A stretch of DNA of 27,023 bases from Acidobacteriota bacterium (lineage in GTDB: Bacteria > Acidobacteriota > Terriglobia > Acidiferrales > UBA7541). Shown piece after piece: positions 15,594 through 23,240 of the stretch (positions are counted from its first letter, which is position 1; every line of letters begins with the position of its first letter). The notes beneath the pieces are model-generated. The model saw only the letters and a list, made by a program, of their open reading frames with translations, was not told the DNA's origin and ran no database searches. The stretch covers positions 1 to 27,023 of the forward strand of contig QHYF01000061.1 in the NCBI GenBank assembly GCA_003224075.1, read 5' to 3'. The position numbers and the translations under genes are program-made.

Positions 15594-17459
15594 ATGTGCG
15601 GAATAGTCGGCTATATCGGGCCCAAGAAGGTTGTGCCTGTTGTTTTAGAAGGCCTGCGCAAGCTCGAATATCGTGGCTACGATTCCGCGGGCATCGCCGT
15701 CGTGGGGCAGAATGGCAAGCTGGAGATCCGCCGCGCCCCGGGCAAGCTCCGCAATCTCGAAGAGGTCATCGCCAAATCTCCTCTTGATGGCACTTACGGC
15801 ATCGGTCACACACGCTGGGCCACGCATGGCCGTCCGACTGAAGAGAATGCCCACCCGCATCGCGACTGCACCGGAAAAATCGTCGTTGTCCACAACGGCA
15901 TTATCGAGAATTATTTAGAACTCAAGGTGAAGCTGCAGAAGGAAGGTCACTCGTTCGCCACCGAAACGGACACGGAAATCGTGGCCCATCTCGTGGAAAA
16001 GAATTCACAAAACGGCGTGCCGCTCGAGGAAGCCGTGCGCCGCTCGTTGAAGGAACTGCGCGGCATCTACGCGCTGGTGTTCCTCTCGGCGAAGGACCCC
16101 AAGAAAATTGTCGCGGCGCGCATGGGCCCGCCGTCTGTCATTGGACTGGGAGAAGGCGAATACTTCGTCGCCAGCGACATCCCTGCCTTGCTCGAACATA
16201 CGCGCGAGATTTTCTTTCTTGCCGACGGTGATATTGCCGTTCTGACCGCCCAGGGCGTTCGCGTAATGGACCATGACGGCCGCCCCGTCGATCGCCCCAC
16301 CCACCATGTCGCTTGGGACCCCATCATGGCGGAAAAGGGCGGATACAAGCACTTCATGCAGAAGGAGATTTTCGAGCAGCCGCGCGCCGTGCGCGATACT
16401 CTGCTCGGACGCATTTCCCAGGACACTGGAAAAGTCTTCCTGGATGAGATGGCGATCACCGAAAAACAATTCCGCGAATTCCAGCAGGTTCGCATCGTCG
16501 CCTGCGGCACGAGCTGGCACGCCGGGCTGGCCGCAAAATTTATGATCGAGGGCCTCGCTCGTGTTCCCGTTGAAGTGGACTACGGAAGTGAATTCCGCTA
16601 TCGCGACCCGATTGTCGATTCGAAAACTTTGACCGTGTGCATCAGCCAGTCCGGCGAAACTGCCGACACCCTAGCGGCGCAGCGCGAAGCAAAAACTAAG
16701 GGTTCTCCAACCCTCGCGATCTGCAACGTCATCGGCTCGATGATCACGCGCGAAGCGAATGGAACGATCGCCACGCACGCCGGACCGGAAATCGGCGTAG
16801 CCTCCACCAAGGCCTTCACGTCGCAAATGACCGCGCTGCTTCTGCTCGCTTCTTATCTCGGCCAGCTCCGCGGCAAGATGAGCGATGACGCGGCGAGAAA
16901 ACTGATGCAGGAGTTCACCCGCATTCCGCACAAAATCGAAATGGTCTTGCAAGCCGATGAGACCGGCTTTTACGAAAACCTGGCCCGGCTATTCTTTCGC
17001 CACACCGATTTCCTCTATCTGGGCAGGGGCATCCACTATCCAATCGCCCTTGAAGGCGCTCTGAAGCTCAAGGAAATCTCCTACATTCATGCTGAAGGAT
17101 ACCCCGCCGGCGAGATGAAGCACGGTCCGAATGCCCTGATCGACGAAAACCTCCCGGTCGTCGTTCTGGCGACGCGCGACGAATCCGACCCCGAGGCCAT
17201 GACGCGCTACGAGAAGAGCGTTTCGAACATCAAGGAAGTGAAGGCGCGCGATGGCATCGTCATCTCCGTTGTGACGGCCAACGATCATCTCGCACGCGAG
17301 GCTTCCGACCATATCATCGAGCTTCCTCCGGCGCCGGAGTTGCTTGTCCCGCTGCTGGAAATTATTCCGCTCCAGTTGCTCGCCTATCACATCGCGGTGC
17401 GCCGCGGTTGTGACGTGGACCAGCCGCGCAACTTGGCAAAATCCGTTACCGTCGAGTAG
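15594..17459 (+). CDS. glmS: Glutamine-fructose-6-phosphate aminotransferase (isomerizing)
   Basis: About 621 residues. It starts MCGIVGYIG, where Cys becomes the N-terminal nucleophile of the glutaminase after Met removal. The class II amidotransferase domain shows LRKLEYRGYDSAGIA, HTRWATHGRPTEENAHPH and VVHNGIIENY. Two SIS domains follow (CGTSWHAGLAAKF, SQSGETADTLAAQREAK, TKAFTSQMTALLLLASYL; then YLGRGIHYPIALEGALKLKEISYIHAEGYPAGEMKHG), and the usual C-terminal tail PRNLAKSVTVE is intact. It makes glucosamine-6-phosphate, the entry compound for peptidoglycan and lipid A, which links it to the LPS operon in the same window. I see no glmS ribozyme-like sequence in the short upstream gap. Confidence 0.97.
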   Translation: MCGIVGYIGPKKVVPVVLEGLRKLEYRGYDSAGIAVVGQNGKLEIRRAPGKLRNLEEVIAKSPLDGTYGIGHTRWATHGRPTEENAHPHRDCTGKIVVVHNGIIENYLELKVKLQKEGHSFATETDTEIVAHLVEKNSQNGVPLEEAVRRSLKELRGIYALVFLSAKDPKKIVAARMGPPSVIGLGEGEYFVASDIPALLEHTREIFFLADGDIAVLTAQGVRVMDHDGRPVDRPTHHVAWDPIMAEKGGYKHFMQKEIFEQPRAVRDTLLGRISQDTGKVFLDEMAITEKQFREFQQVRIVACGTSWHAGLAAKFMIEGLARVPVEVDYGSEFRYRDPIVDSKTLTVCISQSGETADTLAAQREAKTKGSPTLAICNVIGSMITREANGTIATHAGPEIGVASTKAFTSQMTALLLLASYLGQLRGKMSDDAARKLMQEFTRIPHKIEMVLQADETGFYENLARLFFRHTDFLYLGRGIHYPIALEGALKLKEISYIHAEGYPAGEMKHGPNALIDENLPVVVLATRDESDPEAMTRYEKSVSNIKEVKARDGIVISVVTANDHLAREASDHIIELPPAPELLVPLLEIIPLQLLAYHIAVRRGCDVDQPRNLAKSVTVE

Positions 17460-17476
17460 TGCAAACTGTTTTCCGC

Positions 17477-17482
17477 TAAAAT
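17477..17482 (+). promoter_or_regulatory. Candidate -10 element for the POTRA gene
   Basis: TAAAAT, ending 6 nt before the ATG at 17489, so the message would be leaderless. The only purine-rich stretch (GAAGG) is directly against the ATG, too close for a Shine-Dalgarno. No -35 match. Only 29 nt separate glmS from this gene, so read-through is also possible. Confidence 0.35.
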
Positions 17483-17488
17483 GAAGGC

Positions 17489-18802
17489 ATGGCTCTCTAC
17501 TTTCGAGCGCGCCTTGGAATTCTCTCCCTTTTTTTACTGCCAGCTGGCCTCCCTGCCTCCGCGCAGACTCCCGACAGCACGATGGCCCCTTTGCATGAAG
17601 TCCATGCCGATGGCGAAAAAGTTCTTTCCGAGGCGCAGGTTGTTGCGATCACCGGACTGATGCCCGGCGCTCTGGTCGGGCGCAACGATCTGCAAACTGG
17701 CGCTGACAAACTCGTGCAGAGCGGCCTTTTCGCAAAAGTAAGTTACAACTTCCAGACGCGCTTCGCAGGCGTGCTCGTCACTTATCACGTCGAAGAAGCG
17801 CCGCGCATCCCTGCTTACTTCGACAACATTCCCTGGTTCGCGGACTCTGAGCTTGCCGAGGCCATCCGCGCCAGACTCCCTTTTTTCGACGGCACGCTGC
17901 CTGAAGCAGGCGCCGCGGTCGATCAGGCCGGCGAAGCTGTGAAGGCCTTGCTCTCTTCACATGGCCTGCAGGTGTCCCTCGATCACCTGGTGATTGCCAA
18001 TCCGATCGGTGAAGGCAATGTTCAGGAATTCCGGATTGAAGGCGCTGCGCTCCAAATCGCCAAACTGGAATTCAGCGACGCTTCTCTGTCAGCATCGAAA
18101 ACTGTTCAGCAACATCTCGCGGAGATCCTGGGTAAACCCTACTCGAGAATGACGATCGATTTATTCCTCTCCGAAGCGATAAAACCCATTTATCTACAGC
18201 AGGGATACTTGCGCGCAAAGCTCGGTCCACCGGAAGTGCGGCTGACCGGCAATCCCAATCAGAAGCTGCCCGAGCAGATTCCGGTGTACGTGCCGATTGT
18301 CCCGGGCGCGGTTTATCACTGGAAGGAAGTCCATTGGACCGGGAACACGCTCGTGTCGCAGTTCACGCTGATCGGTCTGCTGGGAATAAAGCCAGGGGAA
18401 GTCGCCGACGGTATGAAGGTGGAAGCGGGCTGGGATCGCGTTCGCGAAGAGTACGGACATCATGGTTACCTCGAGGCAAAAGTCAATCCTGTCGCGGCGT
18501 ATGACGATCAAGCGCACACTGTCTCTTATGTCGTGAGCATTCAAGAGGGCGCTCAATACCACTTTGGCAAAATGGTGCTGACGGGCCTTTCTCCCGCTGC
18601 CGAACGAAAGCTCCACGCCGCCTGGCCGATCGCTGCGGGCGACATTTTCGACAAAGCAAAATATGAGGAAATCCTCGCCAAATTGCAAACCCGCCAGGAA
18701 CAAATTTTCGGCGAATTGCCGCTGCACTACGAAACCGTTGGGCATTGGCTGCAAACCGATGTCGCCAAAGCGACAGTTGACGTTCTCCTGGACTTCAAGT
18801 GA
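17489..18802 (+). CDS. Exported multi-POTRA protein without a beta-barrel (BamA/TamA-like POTRA module)
   Basis: 437 residues with a signal peptide (hydrophobic core about 9-22, ending near ASA). The rest reads as about five consecutive POTRA-type units, roughly 36-100, 105-185, 187-260, 275-352 and 354-437. The clearest are the first (ALVGRNDLQTGADKLVQSGLF then VLVTYHVEEAP) and the fourth (VHWTGNTLVSQFTLIGLLGIKPGEV, then YGHHGYLEAKVNPVAAYDD). BamA of E. coli has five POTRA domains followed by a 16-strand barrel; here the protein ends at the last POTRA strand (VDVLLDFK) and no barrel follows in any frame, the next gene being larE. It is likely periplasmic and may bind outer-membrane proteins or another assembly factor. 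Function is inferred from the fold only. Confidence 0.78.
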   Translation: MALYFRARLGILSLFLLPAGLPASAQTPDSTMAPLHEVHADGEKVLSEAQVVAITGLMPGALVGRNDLQTGADKLVQSGLFAKVSYNFQTRFAGVLVTYHVEEAPRIPAYFDNIPWFADSELAEAIRARLPFFDGTLPEAGAAVDQAGEAVKALLSSHGLQVSLDHLVIANPIGEGNVQEFRIEGAALQIAKLEFSDASLSASKTVQQHLAEILGKPYSRMTIDLFLSEAIKPIYLQQGYLRAKLGPPEVRLTGNPNQKLPEQIPVYVPIVPGAVYHWKEVHWTGNTLVSQFTLIGLLGIKPGEVADGMKVEAGWDRVREEYGHHGYLEAKVNPVAAYDDQAHTVSYVVSIQEGAQYHFGKMVLTGLSPAAERKLHAAWPIAAGDIFDKAKYEEILAKLQTRQEQIFGELPLHYETVGHWLQTDVAKATVDVLLDFK

Positions 18803-18846
18803 ATTTCCCCGCGGGCAGAAGCTGCGACGTAAACCGCTGTCTGCGA

Positions 18847-18852
18847 TATACT
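18847..18852 (+). promoter_or_regulatory. Candidate -10 element for the larE-like gene
   Basis: TATACT, ending 10 nt before the ATG at 18863, predicting a leader of only about 3-4 nt. No Shine-Dalgarno and no convincing -35 (GCGACG at about the right place is weak). Confidence 0.4.
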
Positions 18853-18862
18853 CACTGCTGAT

Positions 18863-19750
18863 ATGAAGCCGCTCGTTCACATTCGTCTTGCGGAGGGAAT
18901 CTCTTTTTCCGGGGAAGAAAAGGAAACCTTCCTCCTCTCCAGGCTCGCGGAAATTCCTTCGCTTATCATTGCGCTCTCTGGTGGCGCAGACTCCGCCTAT
19001 CTTGCGTGGGCAGCGCACAACGCGTTGGGCCGGCGTGCGTTATCCGTGACGGCGCTCTCACCCAGTTTTTCCGCCCACGATCGCGCTGTCGTCGAAGAAT
19101 TTGTGAGCAAGTTGGGCGCGCGGCACGAATTCATCGAAACGCATGAAATGGAAAACCCGGCCTACCGCGCTAACGCGGCAGACCGCTGCTATTTCTGCAA
19201 AGATGAACTCTTTTCCGCGCTGAACAATTTGGCGCGCGCCCACGGATTCGCCGCCGTTGCTTACGGCGTGAACGCCGATGACACACTCGATTTTCGCCCC
19301 GGCCATCGTGCCGCCACGGAGCATCAGGTCCTCGCTCCGTTGCTCGATGCTCGGCTCAGCAAAGCGGAGATTCGCATGCTCTCGAGGCGCGCTGGTTTGC
19401 CGACGTGGGATCGCCCTGCCTCCGCTTGCCTCGCATCTCGCTTGCCCTACGGCACGGAAGTGACACCGGAGCGCCTCGCGCTCGTGGAGCGCGGCGAAGC
19501 TGCTCTGCGTGAGCTTGGATTCCGCCAATTTCGTGTGCGGCTTCACGACAAGCTCGCGCGCGTGGAAATTTCGCCCGAAGAAATGCCTCGCGCGCTCTCA
19601 TCGGAAATGGCAGCCGCCATTGCCTGTCGCCTGAAAGACGCCGGTTTCGCATACGTCGCCCTGGACCTCGAGGGATATCGCCAGGGCTCTCTCAACGAAA
19701 CTCTTTCGACTGCGGGCCCACGTTCCGTCAAAGCCGCGTCGGGAACATAA
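18863..19750 (+). CDS. larE: LarE-like ATP-dependent sacrificial sulfur transferase
   Basis: 295 residues of the N-type ATP pyrophosphatase family. The PP-loop is SGGADSA at 39-45. A CxxC (RCYFCK, Cys109 and Cys112) and the segment RPASACLASRLPYG with Cys189 follow; the Cys of the ACLASR motif is the one whose sulfur is donated in characterised LarE. LarE adenylates the nicotinic-acid-derived dinucleotide made by LarB and sulfurates it to build the nickel-pincer cofactor of lactate racemase and related LarA proteins. No larA, larB or larC is present here, so the substrate could differ. Flanked by unrelated genes with its own possible promoter. Confidence 0.86.
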   Translation: MKPLVHIRLAEGISFSGEEKETFLLSRLAEIPSLIIALSGGADSAYLAWAAHNALGRRALSVTALSPSFSAHDRAVVEEFVSKLGARHEFIETHEMENPAYRANAADRCYFCKDELFSALNNLARAHGFAAVAYGVNADDTLDFRPGHRAATEHQVLAPLLDARLSKAEIRMLSRRAGLPTWDRPASACLASRLPYGTEVTPERLALVERGEAALRELGFRQFRVRLHDKLARVEISPEEMPRALSSEMAAAIACRLKDAGFAYVALDLEGYRQGSLNETLSTAGPRSVKAASGT

Positions 19751-19808
19751 TTTCCCGCTTTTGCGTAACTATCAGTGAAGCGTCCCAGAACCAGTTTCTA
19801 GGATCTCC

Positions 19809-19816
19809 GGAGGAGG
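19809..19816 (+). promoter_or_regulatory. Strong Shine-Dalgarno for the DUF4097-like lipoprotein
   Basis: GGAGGAGG, ending just before the ATG at 19818. It is the best ribosome-binding site in the plus-strand half of the window and contrasts with the apparently leaderless neighbours. Confidence 0.75.
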
Positions 19817-19817
19817 A

Positions 19818-20801
19818 ATGGCACGCCACCGAAATCTCAGCTTGCCGCTCGTGCTGCTTACGGCCATCCTGGCCTCGGCGGGCTGCAATACCGGCCCATC
19901 CGTCAACGGAAGTTTCGTCCGCACTTTTACTGTGACCGGTCCCGTCCGCCTGGAGCTCTCCAATGCCGCCGGTGACGTGGACATCTCGGGAACTGCGGGC
20001 CGCACAGTGTCGGTGCATGCCGATGTGCGCGCCTCCGGTTTTGGATTTGACAATCCACAGAAGCGGCTGAACGAGACCATTTCGAATCCTCCCGTCGAGC
20101 AAAGGGGCGACACCATCCGCATCGGCAAAGAAATGTCGCGCATGCGCAACATCACCATCGCTTACACCATCCAGGTGCCATACGACACGGACGTGGATGT
20201 CACCGTTGCGTCCGGCGCGCAGATCATTCGCAATGTGCGCGGACCGGTGAAAGTGAAAGCCGCTTCCGGGTCCATCCGCGTCCAGAAAATCGAGCGCGAC
20301 GCTCAGCTTTCCACCGCTAGCGGTACCGTGTCGGCTGAAGACGTTGGCAGCGACGTCCACGTATCGACCGCTTCCGGAAGCGTAACTGTGTCGGACGTCA
20401 AAGGTGATGTGCGCGTGAGCGCCCTCTCAGGTGTCATTCGCGTGTCCAAGCCCGGTGCGCGCGTCGAGGCGGACACAGCGAGTGGCGAAGTGGAAATCCA
20501 GGGCGCTTCGAACGACGTAAAGGCGCATGCGGCCTCGGGCCGTGTCTTCGTACAGGGAAATCCCGGCGGCGACAGCTACTGGGATCTGAAGACAGTCTCG
20601 GGTGGCGTGCAACTCAACGTTCCGGCTTCCGCGAATCTCCGTCTCTCCGCCGATGCGGTTTCCGGTGATATTCGAACCGACATTCCTATCGTGGTCGAAG
20701 AGCAGGACAAACATTCTCTTCGCGCCCACATAGGCAATGGTGGCGGGCGCGTGGAAGTGCACACGGTCTCAGGTGAAATCCGCGTGAGCGGCGCAAAATA
20801 G
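19818..20801 (+). CDS. DUF4097-family beta-repeat lipoprotein
   Basis: 327 residues. The N-terminus is a signal sequence ending in a lipobox-like LASAGC (Cys23), so the mature protein is probably lipid-anchored; the -3 residue is Ser, slightly atypical. The body is a ladder of short beta-strand repeats, each with an A/S-SG turn: NAAGDVDISGTA, KAASGSIRVQKI, STASGTVSAEDV, STASGSVTVSDV, SALSGVIRVSK, DTASGEVEIQGA, HAASGRVFVQG, TVSGGVQLNV, AVSGDIRTDI and TVSGEIRVSGAK. This pattern is typical of DUF4097 proteins, which form a right-handed beta-helix-like sheet; function is unknown, with adhesin or envelope-stress roles proposed. It has its own strong ribosome-binding site. Confidence 0.83.
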   Translation: MARHRNLSLPLVLLTAILASAGCNTGPSVNGSFVRTFTVTGPVRLELSNAAGDVDISGTAGRTVSVHADVRASGFGFDNPQKRLNETISNPPVEQRGDTIRIGKEMSRMRNITIAYTIQVPYDTDVDVTVASGAQIIRNVRGPVKVKAASGSIRVQKIERDAQLSTASGTVSAEDVGSDVHVSTASGSVTVSDVKGDVRVSALSGVIRVSKPGARVEADTASGEVEIQGASNDVKAHAASGRVFVQGNPGGDSYWDLKTVSGGVQLNVPASANLRLSADAVSGDIRTDIPIVVEEQDKHSLRAHIGNGGGRVEVHTVSGEIRVSGAK

Positions 20802-20906
20802 CCGCGTCCGACGGCTGCCGGTCGCTAAAACAAATCAAGATTACGCTGATCGGGCGCTTATTCCAGTTGCGCGTTCTGCGACTGGCTTAACTTTGCATTT
20901 CAGGTT

Positions 20907-20912
20907 TAGAAT
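20907..20912 (+). promoter_or_regulatory. Candidate -10 element for the TPR-thioredoxin gene
   Basis: TAGAAT, ending 8 nt before the ATG at 20921, predicting a leader of about 2 nt. The 119-nt gap after the lipoprotein gene shows no Shine-Dalgarno before this ATG and no clear terminator. Confidence 0.35.
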
Positions 20913-20920
20913 CCACCGGT

Positions 20921-22294
20921 ATGGCAGCCCAGCCCCTCTCCGCGTGTGCGCTGACTTTTCTTTTTTTCTGTGCGATACCCGCGCGGGTTTGTTGTCGAGC
21001 CACTGGACCGAACGAAGAGAATCGGGCCTCCGCGTCACAAGCTTCAAAAGCCGGCGCTCCCAAACAGGGCGCCCCTGCCAAGCAATCCTCTCCCGAGGAA
21101 GAATTGCAGCAAGCCATCAACGACGCGGGAAACGACCGCGTGGCGCTGGTCCGGAATTTGGAAGCCTTCTTGAAGAAATATCCCGACTCCCGGCAGCGGC
21201 CTCAGATCTACCGTGCGCTTGTGGAAGCGAACCTGCAGTTGCGTGACAAGGCGCGCGCCGCGGACTACGCCGAACGGCTCGTCGCGCTGAACCCGGACGA
21301 TATTTCCATCACCATTCTGACAATTCAGCTTCTCGAGCAAAACGGCGGCGAAGCGGGTTTGCGCCGTGCCGCAAACTACGCGACTCGCGTGCTCGAATTT
21401 GTCGAACGAAGTTCTCCCGAAGAAAAATCGCCAAAGATTTCACAGGAAGAGTGGGCGGCGGAACGGAAACGCGATCGCATGTCCTTGCTGGCCTTGCGCG
21501 GAAGGCTCGAAATGAAATTGCAGGACACTGCCGCCGCTCAGAAAGATTTCGAGGCGAGTTACGCGATTTTGCCCAGCGCGACGGCGGCGGAGCAACTCGG
21601 CGAAATCGCGGAGTTAAAAAAGGACCTGAAGGCGGCGATTCAGCAATATGCGCGTGCCTTTGCCTTGGCTGACGGGGTGAGTGGCAGCCCCAGCCGCCGT
21701 GAGATCCGCCAAAAACTCGGCAACGTCTGGCGGCTCGCCCGCGGCTCCGATATTGGGCTGGGCGAGTACTTGTTGCTCACTTTCGATGACCTTTCGCAGG
21801 CCAGCAGCGCGGCAAAGCCCAGGAAAAATGCCGATGCCCGCGAACCGTCCGAATTTACTTTGCGGAAGGCGCCGGAGGGGACGCCTTTCCCGCTCAAAGA
21901 CGTGAAGGGAAAAGTTCTCGTTGTGAATTTCTGGGCCACCTGGTGCGGGCCGTGTCACGCATTGGAACCGCAATTTGCGCGCGTGGCGGCGGAATTTCAG
22001 GGCAACCCCGATGCGCTCTTCCTGGCGGCGAACTGCGACGAAGACGAATCGCTGGTGGCCCCTTACCTTGAAGCGGACAAGCCGCACACCGCGGTTGTTT
22101 TTGCAGATGGTCTCGACCGGCTCCTTGCCATCAACGCTTTCCCCACCGTGATCGTAATCGATCGCGATGGCAAGATTGCCTATCGCTCCGACGGTTTCGA
22201 ACCGCTCACGTTCGAACAGGATTTGTTGGCGGCAGTGCGTCGCGCCCTTGCCGGAGCAAACAATTCGGCGGCTGGAGACGGCTTCACTCCCTAA
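20921..22294 (+). CDS. Exported TPR-thioredoxin (TlpA-like) fusion protein
   Basis: 457 residues. An N-terminal hydrophobic segment (about 9-20) followed by Cys24-Cys25 suggests export or membrane attachment. Residues about 55-290 are alpha-helical with TPR-like pairs (RALVEANLQLRDKARAADYAERLVALNPDD; AAQKDFEASYAILPSATAAEQLGEIAELKKDLKAAIQQYARAFALA). A TlpA/AhpC-type thioredoxin domain follows: GTPFPLKDVKGKVLVVNFWATWCGPCHALEP (redox pair Cys342/Cys345) and INAFPTVIVIDRDG with the cis-Pro. It likely reduces or rearranges disulfides of periplasmic proteins, the TPR part choosing partners. The stop TAA (22292-22294) interlocks with the TAG of the convergent deacetylase-fold gene. Confidence 0.88.
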   Translation: MAAQPLSACALTFLFFCAIPARVCCRATGPNEENRASASQASKAGAPKQGAPAKQSSPEEELQQAINDAGNDRVALVRNLEAFLKKYPDSRQRPQIYRALVEANLQLRDKARAADYAERLVALNPDDISITILTIQLLEQNGGEAGLRRAANYATRVLEFVERSSPEEKSPKISQEEWAAERKRDRMSLLALRGRLEMKLQDTAAAQKDFEASYAILPSATAAEQLGEIAELKKDLKAAIQQYARAFALADGVSGSPSRREIRQKLGNVWRLARGSDIGLGEYLLLTFDDLSQASSAAKPRKNADAREPSEFTLRKAPEGTPFPLKDVKGKVLVVNFWATWCGPCHALEPQFARVAAEFQGNPDALFLAANCDEDESLVAPYLEADKPHTAVVFADGLDRLLAINAFPTVIVIDRDGKIAYRSDGFEPLTFEQDLLAAVRRALAGANNSAAGDGFTP

Positions 22295-23226
22295 CCATGC
22301 GCCGAGGAAGGCTGCGGATATTTCTCCGCCATCTCTCGCGCTGCCACAATTGTGTTGACGTGGATGCGCACGGTGTCTTCCACGCGGCGCGCGTAACCGC
22401 CGGCAAGTGTTGTGGCCACCGGAATCCGGCGTCGGCGCGCTTCTTCGAAGACCTGGCCGTCGCGCTGCTTCAATCCTTCCTTTGTCAGCGAAAGGCCGCC
22501 GAGTTGGTCCTCGCAGTAAGGATCGGCACCGCCGACGTAGAAAAGAATATCCGGCTGAAAGTTGTCAAGTGCTAGCCGCACGGCAGGAATCAGCGCTCCC
22601 AGATACTCGTCGTCCTCCGCGCGGTCATCCATGTTCAGGTCCAGGCTCGACGGCGGCTTGTCGGCGGGATAGTTGTTCTCCTGATGGATCGAGAGCGTGA
22701 ACACTGTGGGATCATTTCCAAAAATAGCCGCGGTCCCGTTGCCCTGATGCACGTCCGTGTCGACCACAATCGCTTTTTTGATCGAACCATCTGCCTGCAA
22801 GCGGCGAATCGCAACCGCGACATCATGAATCGCGCAAAACCCTTCGCCGTGGCCCGGATACGCATGGTGGAATCCGCCGCTGAGATTTGAACCGAACCCG
22901 TCGCGGAGCGCCGATTGGCCGGCGAGGATTGATCCTCCGGCAGCGAGCCACACCGCTTCGACGAGTTCGGGAGAATGCGGCACTTCCAGCAGCATGATCT
23001 CGCTGGCGCTCAGCGTGCCGGTCTTCAGTTTCCGCACCCAGTCCGGCGTGTGGACGCGCAAAATATCTTCGTCGCTCGCCGGATCAGGACGCAGAAAATC
23101 CTGCTGGGTGGCGATGCCCTCGCGGAGGAGCGTTTCATAAATGAGCCGGAATTTTTGCGATGGAAAAACATGCGGGCCAAGATTCAAGTCGTAGCGCTGG
23201 TGATAAACGAGTTTGAACGGCAACAT
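22291..23226 (-). CDS. Histone deacetylase-fold (AcuC/HDAC superfamily) amidohydrolase
   Basis: About 311 residues. It begins MLPFKLVYHQRYDLNLGPHVFPS and keeps the zinc-hydrolase residues: GGFHHAYPGHGEGFC (His120, His121), DTDVHQGNGT (Asp156, Asp158, His160), GGADPYCEDQLGG (Asp235) and GGYAR (Tyr278). It should remove acetyl or similar acyl groups from lysines or polyamines; bacterial substrates include acetyl-CoA synthetase and acetylpolyamines. The ATG at 23224-23226 starts the conserved fold; a TTG at 23242-23244 that overlaps the upstream stop as TTGA is an alternative adding six residues. Downstream of the polyprenyl synthase gene in the same operon. Confidence 0.88.
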   Translation of the reverse strand: MLPFKLVYHQRYDLNLGPHVFPSQKFRLIYETLLREGIATQQDFLRPDPASDEDILRVHTPDWVRKLKTGTLSASEIMLLEVPHSPELVEAVWLAAGGSILAGQSALRDGFGSNLSGGFHHAYPGHGEGFCAIHDVAVAIRRLQADGSIKKAIVVDTDVHQGNGTAAIFGNDPTVFTLSIHQENNYPADKPPSSLDLNMDDRAEDDEYLGALIPAVRLALDNFQPDILFYVGGADPYCEDQLGGLSLTKEGLKQRDGQVFEEARRRRIPVATTLAGGYARRVEDTVRIHVNTIVAAREMAEKYPQPSSAHG

Positions 23227-23240
23227 GGTGTGCCGAGGGC

